Assembly (NCBI GenBank): GCA_028703175.1
Contig: JAQVNJ010000013.1
Span: 1 to 64,000 of the forward strand
Reading direction: 5' to 3'
DNA from: JAAYCB01 sp012744395
GTDB taxonomy: Bacteria > Planctomycetota > Planctomycetia > Pirellulales > Thermoguttaceae
DNA length: 64,000 nucleotides
The position numbers and the translations under genes were made by a program. The notes beneath the pieces were generated by a model, which saw only the letters and a list, made by a program, of their open reading frames with translations, did not search any database and was not told the origin of the DNA. Positions 44,448 through 52,640 of the stretch are shown piece by piece (position 1 is the stretch's first letter; every line of letters starts with the position of its first letter).

Positions 44448-44804
44448 CTACCGTGAGGGCCGTGTGTTCTTGATCGAGGCAACCACGATTCTCAGAAGCT
44501 CCTCTGCTTCGGCGTGCAAGTCTGCAAGACGATTCTCGGTAATAATGTGCGATTCCACAAGGAGTTCGAGCCAAAGCATCGTCTCATCGAGTTCCTGCTC
44601 GACAATGCCGAGCTTAGCAATAAACTCTGCGTCCGATCTCGCCCGGGACGCCTCCCGGAAGTTGGCAGCCACGCTTGTCCCTGATCGAACGATTTGCCTT
44701 CCAATGGCCTGCGATACCGTTTCTTTCGGCAAGCTACCATACAGCCGAATGATGCGAAGCGCAAACGCCTTGGTGCGGTCTCGCAGCCCTTCCATGCGAA
44801 CCAT
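44448..44804 (-). CDS. Four-helix-bundle protein of the S23/IVS family
   Basis: 118 aa. Begins MVRMEGLRDRTKAFALRIIRLYGSLPKE; the four-helix bundle family (the protein encoded in 23S rRNA intervening sequences, also related to Avd of diversity-generating retroelements) is marked by SQAIGRQIVRSGTSVAAN, REASRARSDAEFIAKLGIVEQE and LDETMLWLELL. Known members bind nucleic acid or partner proteins; none has a firm enzymatic role. A single gene flanked on both sides by inverted heptad arrays, in an otherwise coherent operon. Codon composition is less GC-rich than its neighbours, pointing to acquisition. Confidence 0.88.
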   Translation of the reverse strand: MVRMEGLRDRTKAFALRIIRLYGSLPKETVSQAIGRQIVRSGTSVAANFREASRARSDAEFIAKLGIVEQELDETMLWLELLVESHIITENRLADLHAEAEELLRIVVASIKNTRPSR

Positions 44805-44850
44805 CAGGGACCCTCAGACACTCGCGCCCCGCCCCACTCCCGGCTCCAGA

Positions 44851-44934
44851 CTTTCCGCTTTCCGCTTTCCGCTTTCCGCTTTCCGCTTTCCGCTTTCCGC
44901 TTTCCGCTTTCCGCTTTCCGCTTTCCGCTTTCCG
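44851..44934. repeat. Right heptanucleotide array, CTTTCCG x 12
   Basis: Twelve perfect tandem copies of CTTTCCG, ending three bases before the stop codon of the isomerase gene (44937). Perfect identity of all copies means recent expansion. Inverted relative to the left array (44401-44428). Confidence 0.95.
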
Positions 44935-44936
44935 CT

Positions 44937-45995
44937 TTATTCTTGCCACCCGTGCGCATCCCGCACGGCGATCATCGCCGCGAGGATCTCGTTCCAGGTC
45001 TGCGGCTCCATCATCGTCGCGTTGGAGAACATGCAGCCGTCCCAGCAGAGGTGGCGGATTTTTTTGGTCATCTCGCCGCCTTCGCGCAGCCAGAAGCCGG
45101 CGTGGCGGGTTATGTCGAGCTTGCCGTTCGGATCGTTCGCCAGGCAGTGGCGGCCCGTCTTGTCGTGCGAGCCCGAGCCGTGCACCGAGCCGTCGTTCTG
45201 GGCGATATGCAGGTCGTTGGTCCAGGGCCGCAGGGCGTCGGTCAACTGCTTGTAGGCCGCGTCGAACGCCGCCTGGTCGGACCAGTCGAAGTCGTCGGCG
45301 AGGATCGCGTCTTCCGGCGCGTTGTAGCCCATCAGGTAGAGCAGCGTGTGGGCCATGTCGGCCTGGAACCCCAGCGTGCCCGGCCGATCGACCATCTCCA
45401 ACAGTTCGAGCATCCGCTTCCAACTGTGCATTCCGCCCCAGCAGATTTCTCCCTCCGCGGCGAGCGTCTGACCGTGGTCGTCGGCGATATCGCAGGCCTG
45501 TCGGAAGCAGTCGGCGATCCGCTTCTGGTTGGCCTCCGGGTCGGCCAGCCAGGGCTCGACGCCGCCGGCGCTGTCGATGCGGACGTTGCCGTGCGGCCGG
45601 ATGCCCAGCTCGCCGAGCCGCTGGGCCACGTAGCAGCCCTTGCGGACCTGGGCGAGGAACCGGGCCCGCTCCGTCTCGTCGCCCATCGCCGCCCCGCCGC
45701 CGGTCCCCTGCCAGATCGGCGCCACGACCGTGCCGATCTGGAGGTTCCGGGCCTGCGCCTTGTCGGCCAACTGCTTGATCGCGTCGTCGCTCTCGACGGT
45801 CGAGTCGATGTCGATATGGGGCAGATAAAGAAACAGGTCGAACCCGTCGAACTTGACGCCGTCGACCTCGGCCGCCGCGGTCAGGTCGAGCATCGTGTCC
45901 AGATCGATCGGCGGCTCGCCGCCCTCGCCCTTGCCGACGACTCCCGGCCAGGCCGCGTTGTGAAGCTTAGGGTAGTTGTTCTTGTGTTCGCTCAT
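44937..45995 (-). CDS. Sugar phosphate isomerase/epimerase-like TIM-barrel protein
   Basis: 352 aa from the ATG at 45995 (AAGGATTT upstream). Xylose-isomerase-like barrel with metal-binding residues along the strands: EGEICWGGMHSW, LGFQADMAHTLLY, DLHIAQNDGSVHGSGSHD. Converts ketoses or inositol-derived sugars; companions of Gfo/Idh dehydrogenases often do this in inositol or sugar-acid pathways. The gene's stop directly touches the 12-copy heptad array, so its native 3' region has probably been displaced. Cytoplasmic. Confidence 0.85.
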   Translation of the reverse strand: MSEHKNNYPKLHNAAWPGVVGKGEGGEPPIDLDTMLDLTAAAEVDGVKFDGFDLFLYLPHIDIDSTVESDDAIKQLADKAQARNLQIGTVVAPIWQGTGGGAAMGDETERARFLAQVRKGCYVAQRLGELGIRPHGNVRIDSAGGVEPWLADPEANQKRIADCFRQACDIADDHGQTLAAEGEICWGGMHSWKRMLELLEMVDRPGTLGFQADMAHTLLYLMGYNAPEDAILADDFDWSDQAAFDAAYKQLTDALRPWTNDLHIAQNDGSVHGSGSHDKTGRHCLANDPNGKLDITRHAGFWLREGGEMTKKIRHLCWDGCMFSNATMMEPQTWNEILAAMIAVRDAHGWQE

Positions 45996-46028
45996 GGGAA
46001 ATCCTTGCAAATGGGAACGACTCGGTGA

Positions 46029-46583
46029 TCAGTTTTCAGTTTTCAGTTTTCCGCTTTCAGTTCTCGCGTATCCGTCTTGGAACTCCCCGCGTGCTGCCAC
46101 TCTGTCACCGGGCTCCGGCGCGATCCGTTCCAAGGGGGCCAGGCTGTCGAGCCCTTTCAGGTCGACGGTGAACGTCACGGTCTGAATCCGCCACTGGCCG
46201 TTGAAAAGCCGAGGATGGAGCACAAACATCAGCGGCTGTTTCTCGTAGTGGATCGCGCCGTATATCTGGTGCAAACGCGGCGAGAAGCGCCGGACGCCGA
46301 TCAGTTCGTGGCCGTCGGATTTGCCCAGGCTGGTGGCGGCGCCGGCCAGTTGCTGCTTGAGCTTGCTCGACGCTTCCCCCGTCCACTGGAGGGCGTCGAC
46401 CGCCGTGCCGATGTCCGCGCGCTCGACCGCGTCGAGAGACTGCTCAATTTGCGCTAGATACGGCAATTCCGCTCGGGAAACGGAGGCTCGTTCCTGCTCG
46501 GCGGCAATCGCGGCCGCGCCGGCCGCCAGACTAAGGGCCACTGCGGCGCTCCCCACGACGATTCGTAAGCCGCGACTTCGCAT
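46029..46583 (-). CDS. Secreted hypothetical protein with repeat-derived C-terminus
   Basis: 184 aa. Signal peptide IVVGSAAVALSLAAGAAAIAA. The middle is a mixed helix/strand domain: SKLKQQLAGAATSLGKSD, LHQIYGAIHYEKQPLMFVLH, VTFTVDLKGLDSL. The last residues (RTESGKLKTEN) are encoded by 7-base repeats at 46030-46064, and the stop codon lies in the repeat too. So the natural end was probably further upstream or has been replaced. Unknown function. The upstream neighbour is a Uma2-type gene on the same strand. Confidence 0.65.
   Translation of the reverse strand: MRSRGLRIVVGSAAVALSLAAGAAAIAAEQERASVSRAELPYLAQIEQSLDAVERADIGTAVDALQWTGEASSKLKQQLAGAATSLGKSDGHELIGVRRFSPRLHQIYGAIHYEKQPLMFVLHPRLFNGQWRIQTVTFTVDLKGLDSLAPLERIAPEPGDRVAARGEFQDGYARTESGKLKTEN
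46030..46064. repeat. Single heptanucleotide arm
   Basis: Five consecutive 7-mers, CAGTTTT, CAGTTTT, CAGTTTT, CCGCTTT and CAGTTCT. It resembles one arm of the other heptad elements in the window. It lies within the 3' end of the 46029-46583 gene and just upstream of the isomerase gene. Confidence 0.75.
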
Positions 46584-46637
46584 CCGTGTCTTCCTTTTTT
46601 CATCCCGCCAACACCAGTGGTCGGCTTGCGCCCGCGG

Positions 46638-47378
46638 CTATCGCGACGAGGCGTCTTGGGCCCAATCGACGATCGCCCGGATCACCGAGTTCTCGTCGGT
46701 CTTGTGGCGCAGCTCGAGGCATCGCGCGATGTCCTCAGGGGCAAGGAACGGAAACGCCCCGCTGCGGTGGACTTCGCTGTACTCGCCGCCGGCCGCCAGG
46801 CTGTAAAACCGGACTTTCCCGCCCTCATAACGCCAGATTTCGGGCACGCCGATCTGGGCGTAAACGGGAAGCCGGGGAATGCTCGTGCTCGTGACGTCGA
46901 CTTCGATCGCCAGGTCCGGCGGCGGGTCCTCGCCCGGCCGATACTGGTCGCTGCCGCGGACCTCGCTCTCGCGGCCGACATAGTAGGCGCCGTCCGGCTG
47001 GAGGCCGCGCTGGTGGGAGCCCGCCGAGAGAGTCGTGGAACCAACGCTCTGGATCGGGATCTCCAGCGCGAAGGCGACCGCTTCGATCATCCGTCCCAAC
47101 AGGGCCCTGATCCACTCGTGGTCTTTCCTCGGCGTCATCATTTCGAGCGTCCACCCGTCGTACGTGTGCCGCAAATAGTGCTCCGAAAGCGCGTCGAGCA
47201 GCTTCCCATACTGCTCGGGGGCAACGCCGTGGAGCACCCGGCGCAATTCGAGTGCTCCACGGTCGTAGGTGTGCCGCGGATGGCAGTCGCCGATCGCCTC
47301 GAGCACTCGCTCGTAGGCGGCCGGCGAGAGGCCGCAGATCACGACATATCCCTCGTCATGCAATGTTTGGGCAGCCAT
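46638..47378 (-). CDS. Uma2-family (DUF820) PD-(D/E)XK-like protein
   Basis: 246 aa. Core motifs LQPDGAYYVG, PDLAIEVDVTSTSI, YAQIGVPEIWRYEGG are those of the Uma2 nuclease-like family, abundant in planctomycetes and cyanobacteria. The N-terminal region holds two similar segments, HTYDRGALELRRVLHGV (about 36) and HTYDGWTLEMMTP (about 70), suggesting an internal duplication. The usual lysine of the nuclease core is replaced (STSIPRLPVYAQ), as in many family members, so activity is uncertain. Not in an obvious operon. The substrate and role are unknown. Confidence 0.85.
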   Translation of the reverse strand: MAAQTLHDEGYVVICGLSPAAYERVLEAIGDCHPRHTYDRGALELRRVLHGVAPEQYGKLLDALSEHYLRHTYDGWTLEMMTPRKDHEWIRALLGRMIEAVAFALEIPIQSVGSTTLSAGSHQRGLQPDGAYYVGRESEVRGSDQYRPGEDPPPDLAIEVDVTSTSIPRLPVYAQIGVPEIWRYEGGKVRFYSLAAGGEYSEVHRSGAFPFLAPEDIARCLELRHKTDENSVIRAIVDWAQDASSR

Positions 47379-47442
47379 CGTTTCGACATTCCGCGCCAGC
47401 GCGGTCCCCTCGGCAGAGGCACCGGTTGTCGGCCACCGGCAT

Positions 47443-48699
47443 TCACTGCTTGCGGTGATCGCCGATCTGCGGCGTGGACGGATGGGTGTTGGGGCCGAAG
47501 TAGCGGAGGCCGACGAGCGGCTCGCCGCCGGTGTTCTCGATCTCGACGCCGGCGGCCGCGGCTTCGGCGGTGATGAAGACCTCGTCCCACGGCTCCTCGC
47601 CGAAGCGGATCATCACCGGCGTTTGCAGGGCCAGCTTGCCCATCCGGCCGCAGCCTTGGACGGTGATCCACCCGCTTGCGCCGGGGTCGCGGAGAGTCAT
47701 CTTCGCGCCGGGGGCGATCGTCAGCTCCTTGGCGCTGACAAGCTGCTTGCCGTCGAAGCCGCCGTAGTCGATCCAGCGGTCGGTGTACCCGTCGCCGGAA
47801 GCGGCCTTGTCGACAATCGGCTCGACGTAGTTGCTCTGCTTGAAATTCGGGTCGACGTTCTTCTCCCAGTCGAGCTGCTCGACGATGAAGTCGAGGTCCT
47901 GGTGCTTGTCCTTGGGCACGTCCTTGACGAGCAGGTCCCAGGGGACCTGGCGGCCCTCGACGATCGACTGGTACATGCCGAACACGTCGCTTCCCCACTG
48001 GGGCTCGTAGGTGCACATCGAGCCCGGCGCGTGGAGCACGCCGGCGGGGATCATCCAGCCGGAGCCCGGCTTGAGCCGGTAGGCCTTGGAGAGATCGAGG
48101 ATTCCGTTGTCGCCCCTGTTCCAGTTTTCCAGGCACTTGAGGACGTCGTCCTTGGTGGTGCCCGGCTCGAGTCCCATGAAGGTGTAGTCGAAGTGGTTTT
48201 CGGCGGCGTTCAGTTGCGGCGGGAAGTAGTAGCACTCGGGCTTGCCCTGCTGGCCGGTCAGGGCGGCGTGCTCGTGCTGCTGGTGCATGTGGTGGGGGAT
48301 CGGCCCCATGTTGTCGAAGAACTTGGAGTAGACGGGCCAGCGTTTGTACTCGCTCCAGATCGCCTCGCCGACGATCTTGCCCTGGCCCTCCTCGACGGCG
48401 TCGCGGAGCAGGAATCGCTGACCTTCGACGACGCAGTAGCTGAGGCCTTCGTCGTCGGCCCGGTTGTCGTTCATCGCCTCGGTCGTGCTGGCGAACCAGC
48501 GCTCGTCGATCCCGCCGCGGTGGACGCCCAGGGCGTACCAGTCGGTCGGGGCGAGCTTGATCCGCTTGCCGGGGTGGAGGAAGTTGCGCGGGACCCAGTT
48601 GGGCGCCAGCCTGAGCAGCCCCTCTCCGGCGTCCATGGCGGTTTGAAGAATCCGGCCGACATTGTCTTTGGAGACGATCTTTGAAGCAGACATACTCAT
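47443..48699 (-). CDS. Cupin-fold, mannose-6-phosphate-isomerase-like protein
   Basis: 418 aa. Starts at 48699 (GGGAG upstream); a second in-frame ATG at 48693. The first half contains metal-binding cupin histidines (PIPHHMHQQHEHAAL) and LKPGSGWMIPAGVLHAPGS, as in class I phosphomannose isomerases, followed by a second cupin-like region ending GEEPWDEVFITAEAA and LRYFGPNTHPSTPQ. No signal peptide. It probably interconverts or binds a sugar phosphate, but it lacks the full phosphomannose isomerase layout. It is 64 bases upstream of the Uma2 gene on the same strand. Confidence 0.7.
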   Translation of the reverse strand: MSMSASKIVSKDNVGRILQTAMDAGEGLLRLAPNWVPRNFLHPGKRIKLAPTDWYALGVHRGGIDERWFASTTEAMNDNRADDEGLSYCVVEGQRFLLRDAVEEGQGKIVGEAIWSEYKRWPVYSKFFDNMGPIPHHMHQQHEHAALTGQQGKPECYYFPPQLNAAENHFDYTFMGLEPGTTKDDVLKCLENWNRGDNGILDLSKAYRLKPGSGWMIPAGVLHAPGSMCTYEPQWGSDVFGMYQSIVEGRQVPWDLLVKDVPKDKHQDLDFIVEQLDWEKNVDPNFKQSNYVEPIVDKAASGDGYTDRWIDYGGFDGKQLVSAKELTIAPGAKMTLRDPGASGWITVQGCGRMGKLALQTPVMIRFGEEPWDEVFITAEAAAAGVEIENTGGEPLVGLRYFGPNTHPSTPQIGDHRKQ

Positions 48700-49458
48700 T
48701 AAACTCCCAGGCTTCTCGGGCGGCGCCGGACGAATGCCCCGGCTTTGCCCATTGGACCGAAGTGGATACGACCAGCCGCCCGGCCCCAGCAACGGCGGCC
48801 GGAACGGACCCGCGCGGCATTCGCTGCCCCGCCGTTCGGCGGATTGCCGCGGGGCGGCCCCTCTTTCTGCTGGCCGGGCATGGGCCCGGATGCCGAAACT
48901 CGGCAGGGGCGGATCGGCCGCCGCGCCAGAGCGGGTCGGAGCACTTGTTTTATTCTCCCAAGCGGCGACTGGCAAGTAATCGCGCGGCAGGCTGTGGACG
49001 CGACCGTTGACGATGGCGGCCGCAATTTCCGCGGCAAATCCACCGCTTAACAACGCGACAGGGGCGATCGGCGCGCCAGCGGTGACTCTACCACAACGCC
49101 GAGGGTAAATCCAGGCGAGGGGGGGGATGTCCAAGGCCAAAGGTCGCTCCATCCGGCGCTCCCAGGCAAGAGCCCCGTCTCAACCAGTGAAATATTGAGC
49201 GTTGCACCTTGCCGAAAGCTGGCGCGGAATGGCGGGTGCCAGGGCCTCGGAATCATCGGCCTCCGTTTGAGAGCCGGAGGCAAGCGGCATACCAGCCGAA
49301 AGAGCTATCAGAAGCGGGAGAAATCGCCAGGCAGAGGGCGGCGGCAGCGCTGGATGATGGGTGGCCCCTTCTGGCCCCTTCCGCTGTTGCATCGCGCTGA
49401 TCGGGCGGTCAGAATGGTTCACGCCTTCGTGTCCGGTTCACCGCCTGGAGAGACGACC
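48700..49458. other. Divergent intergenic region, no gene recognised
   Basis: About 760 bases between the cupin gene and the GH109 gene. Open frames exist on both strands but encode low-complexity Arg/Pro/Ala-rich sequence with no ribosome sites. Probably the regulatory region for both; promoters not identifiable by eye. Confidence 0.45.
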
Positions 49459-50784
49459 ATGGAAAACCCAAATACGCACTCGAGACGCGCATTTCTGAAA
49501 ACCGCGGCAGCCTCCGCGGCAGCCTCCGCGGCGCTGGCAGGCGCGGTGGGACGCAGCGCGGAGCCGACCCGGACCGCCCGAATCGGCATCGTCGGCGTCG
49601 GCAGCCGCGGCAGCGGGCTGCTGCGGACGATCCTCCAGTTCCCGAATGTCGCCGTCCCCGCCGTCGGCGACATCCTCGCCGAGCGGGCCGGCCGCGCGCA
49701 GGAAATCGTCGAGCAGGCGACCGGCGACCGGCCGCAGGCCTATACTCAAGGCGAGCGGGATTGGGAGCGGCTCGTCGAGCGCGACGACCTGGATGCCGTG
49801 CTCACCGCGACGCCTTGGCAGTGGCACGCGCCGATCATGGTCGCCGCGATGAAGGCCGGCAAGTACGCCGCCACCGAGGTCCCGGCGGCCGTTACCCTGG
49901 AGGAATGCTGGGACTTGGTCCGCACGTCGGAAGAGACGGGCATGCCCTGCATGATGCTCGAAAACGTCTGCTACCACCAAGAGGCCCTGACCCTGCTGCG
50001 GATGGTCCGCGAAGGGCTGTTCGGAGACCTGCTGCACGCGGAGGCGGGCTACCAGCACGATTGCCGCTCCCTGATGTTCACCGACGACGGCAAGCTCAGC
50101 TGGCGCGGCGAGCACTCGGCGGCCAAGAACGGCAATCTCTACCCCACGCATCCGATCGGCCCGATCGCCCAGTGGATGGACATCAACCGCGGCGATCGGT
50201 TTACGCGGATCGCCAGCAACAGCACGAAGGCCGCCGGGCTGAAGCAGTACGCCGCCCGCAAGTTCGGCCCCGACCACCCGCTCGCCCAGCGCGACTACGC
50301 CTTGGGCGACGTGAACACGAGCCTCCTCCAGACCGCCGGCGGCCGGACGGTGACCCTGTATTTCGACATGAACACGCCCCGGCCCTACGATCTGATCTTC
50401 CGGCTCCAGGGGACCGAGGGCATCCACATGGGCGGCGCCAAGGGCGGCATCTACCTGGAGGGCAAGTCGCCCAGCCCCCATGCCTACGAACCGTTCGCTC
50501 CTTACATGCAGGAATACGCCCATCCGCTCTGGACGGCTCTCCAGGAGCAGGCCAGGCAGCACGGCGGCCACGGCGGCAGCGATTACGTGCTGATCCACGA
50601 CTTCCTCAAGGCGGTCGTCAACCGCGCCCCGCTGCCCCAAGACGTCTACGATGCCGCCACCTGGAGCGCGATCACGCCGCTGTCGATCGACTCGGTCGCG
50701 CGGAACGGCTCGGCAATCGACTTTCCCGATTTCACCCAGGGCAAGTGGCAGAGCCGGCCGCCGGTTCCGATCTACGGGGCGTGA
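49459..50784 (+). CDS. Tat-exported GH109-type NAD-dependent glycosidase
   Basis: 441 aa from the ATG at 49459 (GGAG upstream). Tat signal HSRRAFLKTAAAS. After the Rossmann start IGIVGVGSRGSGLL, the catalytic region reads YAATEVPAAVTLEECWDLV, then LENVCYHQEALTLL and GEHSAAKNGNLYPTHPIGP. These replace the EKP of ordinary dehydrogenases and are the pattern of family GH109 (alpha-N-acetylgalactosaminidase), which cleaves by an NAD-assisted redox/elimination mechanism. FPDFTQGKW at the end fits. It likely acts on extracellular glycans. A sialidase gene follows 49 bases later, so mucin-like or animal-type glycans are plausible substrates. Confidence 0.85.
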   Translation: MENPNTHSRRAFLKTAAASAAASAALAGAVGRSAEPTRTARIGIVGVGSRGSGLLRTILQFPNVAVPAVGDILAERAGRAQEIVEQATGDRPQAYTQGERDWERLVERDDLDAVLTATPWQWHAPIMVAAMKAGKYAATEVPAAVTLEECWDLVRTSEETGMPCMMLENVCYHQEALTLLRMVREGLFGDLLHAEAGYQHDCRSLMFTDDGKLSWRGEHSAAKNGNLYPTHPIGPIAQWMDINRGDRFTRIASNSTKAAGLKQYAARKFGPDHPLAQRDYALGDVNTSLLQTAGGRTVTLYFDMNTPRPYDLIFRLQGTEGIHMGGAKGGIYLEGKSPSPHAYEPFAPYMQEYAHPLWTALQEQARQHGGHGGSDYVLIHDFLKAVVNRAPLPQDVYDAATWSAITPLSIDSVARNGSAIDFPDFTQGKWQSRPPVPIYGA

Positions 50785-50833
50785 GCGGCGCGGCCCCGCC
50801 GGGCCAGGAATGTTGAAGACCAGGAGCGAGATC

Positions 50834-51943
50834 ATGAGGAGTTTTCCTGCCGTCGCGAGCCTTGCCGTTGTGGCTCTGTTGGCGGCGGCTGAAGTCTGCC
50901 GTGCGGGCGAGCCGCTGCTGGAGGTCCAAGACCTTTACGAGGGCGCCGGGAATCGGATTCCGAACGTCGTCGTGGCGGCGGACGGCTCGGTGCTCGCCTT
51001 TGCCAGGAGCGGCCGCCTCCTCCGCCGCAGCGCGGACCGGGGCAAGACGTTCGAACCAGCGCGGGAAGTGGGCCACGACGCCGGCGGCAGTGCGATCGTC
51101 GATTGGAACACGGGCGACGTGATGGTCGTCGAATCGAAGCGAGGATTCCTCTGGCGGAGCCGAGATCACGGCAAGTCGTGGCAGCGGGAGGAGATCGTCG
51201 TCAAGCCCAACCCGATGGGGCATGGCGGGGCGGGAAACGTGCCCGTGCAGACGACGTGCTCCGAGTCGGGGGTCACGCTCCAGTTCGGCAAGCACAAGGG
51301 CCGGCTGATCATGCCGGCGCGCGTTCAGCCGCCGATGGGCAACAACGATCAGGAGTGGTGGCCCTACAACTACAATACGGCCATCTATAGCGACGACGGG
51401 GGCAAGACGTGGCAGACGAGTGGACCGGTGCAGAGCGGGACCGGGGAGGGGACGCTGGCGGAACTGTCCACCGGTTCGATCTACTACAACTCGCGCTCGC
51501 ACATGTCCGTCGACCACCGGCGGCAGATCGCCTGGAGCCATAACGGCGGCCAGATGTGGGTCGATTGGCAGGTGACGACCGACCTGTTCGAGATCGGCGA
51601 ACCGTTCTACTTCAAATACGGGACGAAGCCGAGCTATGGCTGCAACGCCGGGCTGATCCGCATGCCCCTGGAGCTGACCGGCGGCAAGGACGTGCTCCTG
51701 TTCAGCGCGCCGGACAATCCGGGCAAGTCGCGGCGCCGGATGACGGTGTTCGCCAGCTTCGACCAGGGCTATACGTGGCCGGTCAAGCGGCTGGTCCATG
51801 AAGGCATGAGCGCCTACTCGTCGCTCGCCGCCGGGTCGGACGGCACGGTTTACCTGCTCTTCGAACGCGGGGAAGAGAAGCTCTATGACCGGATGGCGCT
51901 GGCGCGATTCAACCTGGCTTGGGTTACGCAGGGGCGGGATTAG
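50834..51943 (+). CDS. Secreted sialidase-family (BNR/Asp-box) protein
   Basis: 369 aa from ATG 50834 with AGGAG in place. Signal peptide ending near residue 25. Six-bladed propeller hallmarks: RIPNVVVAADGSVLAF (the RIP motif), Asp-boxes SRDHGKSW, SDDGGKTW and SFDQGYTW. A region ELSTGSIYYNSRSH could hold the nucleophile-activating glutamate. The family removes terminal sialic acids or is lectin-like. Co-directional with GH109 upstream. Confidence 0.82.
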   Translation: MRSFPAVASLAVVALLAAAEVCRAGEPLLEVQDLYEGAGNRIPNVVVAADGSVLAFARSGRLLRRSADRGKTFEPAREVGHDAGGSAIVDWNTGDVMVVESKRGFLWRSRDHGKSWQREEIVVKPNPMGHGGAGNVPVQTTCSESGVTLQFGKHKGRLIMPARVQPPMGNNDQEWWPYNYNTAIYSDDGGKTWQTSGPVQSGTGEGTLAELSTGSIYYNSRSHMSVDHRRQIAWSHNGGQMWVDWQVTTDLFEIGEPFYFKYGTKPSYGCNAGLIRMPLELTGGKDVLLFSAPDNPGKSRRRMTVFASFDQGYTWPVKRLVHEGMSAYSSLAAGSDGTVYLLFERGEEKLYDRMALARFNLAWVTQGRD

Positions 51944-51950
51944 GCCCGAG

Positions 51951-52048
51951 GCAAGGTTCAAGAGGGGGTGAGGCGAGGCCTTCGCCCGGGAGTGCCGGAG
52001 TCTGGACTGTGAGCCTTGAACAATCGGATTCTGGACCTTGCCGATTGG
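51951..52048. repeat. Decayed heptanucleotide-repeat element
   Basis: GTTCAAG at 51956 and, inverted, CCTTGAA at 52014, followed by CAATCGG, ATTCTGG, ACCTTGC. GCAAGGT (51951-51957) pairs with ACCTTGC (52035-52041). The same motif words as at 22980 and 38345, though the 7-base register is less regular. Confidence 0.5.
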
Positions 52049-52208
52049 TCAGTGGATCGCTGGAGAAGCCGTCTCGCCGGCAAGAACGCGGCGGGCCTGG
52101 CCGTTACAGTCGGCGTTTTCGTTAAAGTCTGCCCAGGTTTCCAGCCGATTGGACTCGACAATCGCCTTTTTTGCATTACTGCATACTTGGCACAGGGGCA
52201 GACACGAA

Positions 52209-52550
52209 ATGAAACAGACACCTTCCGCAATTATGGTTTTGGCGGCCACAATCTTGTGCGCCGGCGCCGTGGCCAGCCTGTCGCAGGGCAATCAGAATAC
52301 CACGGTGCTGCTGACGCTGCTGGCCGTGCCCATGGGGATCGTCGGGCTGATCTCGCTGATCCGGGCCTGCCTGCACGATCATGAAATGTCGATCGGCGCG
52401 GCAAGCCGCCTGGAGTTTCTCGAAGAGTTGGTCTACCTCGAACGGCTCACGTTGGAACGCAAGGAGCGGTTCGGCCGCCCGTGGCAGACGGGCGAGATGG
52501 CCGGCGAGGTGAAGATTTACGAGGGGCCGCGCAGGAAGGTCGCGGCATAA
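52209..52550 (+). CDS. Small membrane protein, unknown function
   Basis: 113 aa. Two hydrophobic helices (AIMVLAATILCAGAVASLS and TVLLTLLAVPMGIVGLISLI, divided by a short polar stretch) then a charged C-terminal tail (LEELVYLERLTLERKER). Not recognised. The start at 52209 is chosen as the first Met with a helix directly behind it; upstream frame is not protein-like. It sits between the sialidase gene and a truncated mscL-like fragment. Confidence 0.5.
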   Translation: MKQTPSAIMVLAATILCAGAVASLSQGNQNTTVLLTLLAVPMGIVGLISLIRACLHDHEMSIGAASRLEFLEELVYLERLTLERKERFGRPWQTGEMAGEVKIYEGPRRKVAA

Positions 52551-52559
52551 CCGCCGCGG

Positions 52560-52640
52560 CGCGGCGTCCTGGAGAGGAATTTCACGATGAACAGGTACAG
52601 GGCCAGCGCCACGATGAGGAAGTTGACAGACTCAGAATCT
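52560..52640 (-). pseudogene. mscL: Remnant of a large-conductance mechanosensitive channel gene (mscL-like)
   Basis: On the minus strand, in a frame not open for long, the DNA encodes VNFLIVALALYLFIVKF, closely like the second transmembrane helix of MscL. The N-terminal two thirds of such a gene are absent (the next 360 bases upstream are the PEP-CTERM-like gene), and the 3' end runs into the tail of the small membrane-protein gene. A truncated relic, not an active channel. Confidence 0.45.

Noticed and set aside
44401..44934. Heptad arrays as a CRISPR array
   Set aside because: Repeats are 7 bases with no spacers, and there are no cas genes.
48700..49458. Long frames on both strands in the gap before GH109 as possible genes
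   Set aside because: They overlap each other, are Arg/Pro/Ala-rich, and none has a ribosome site or recognisable motif.
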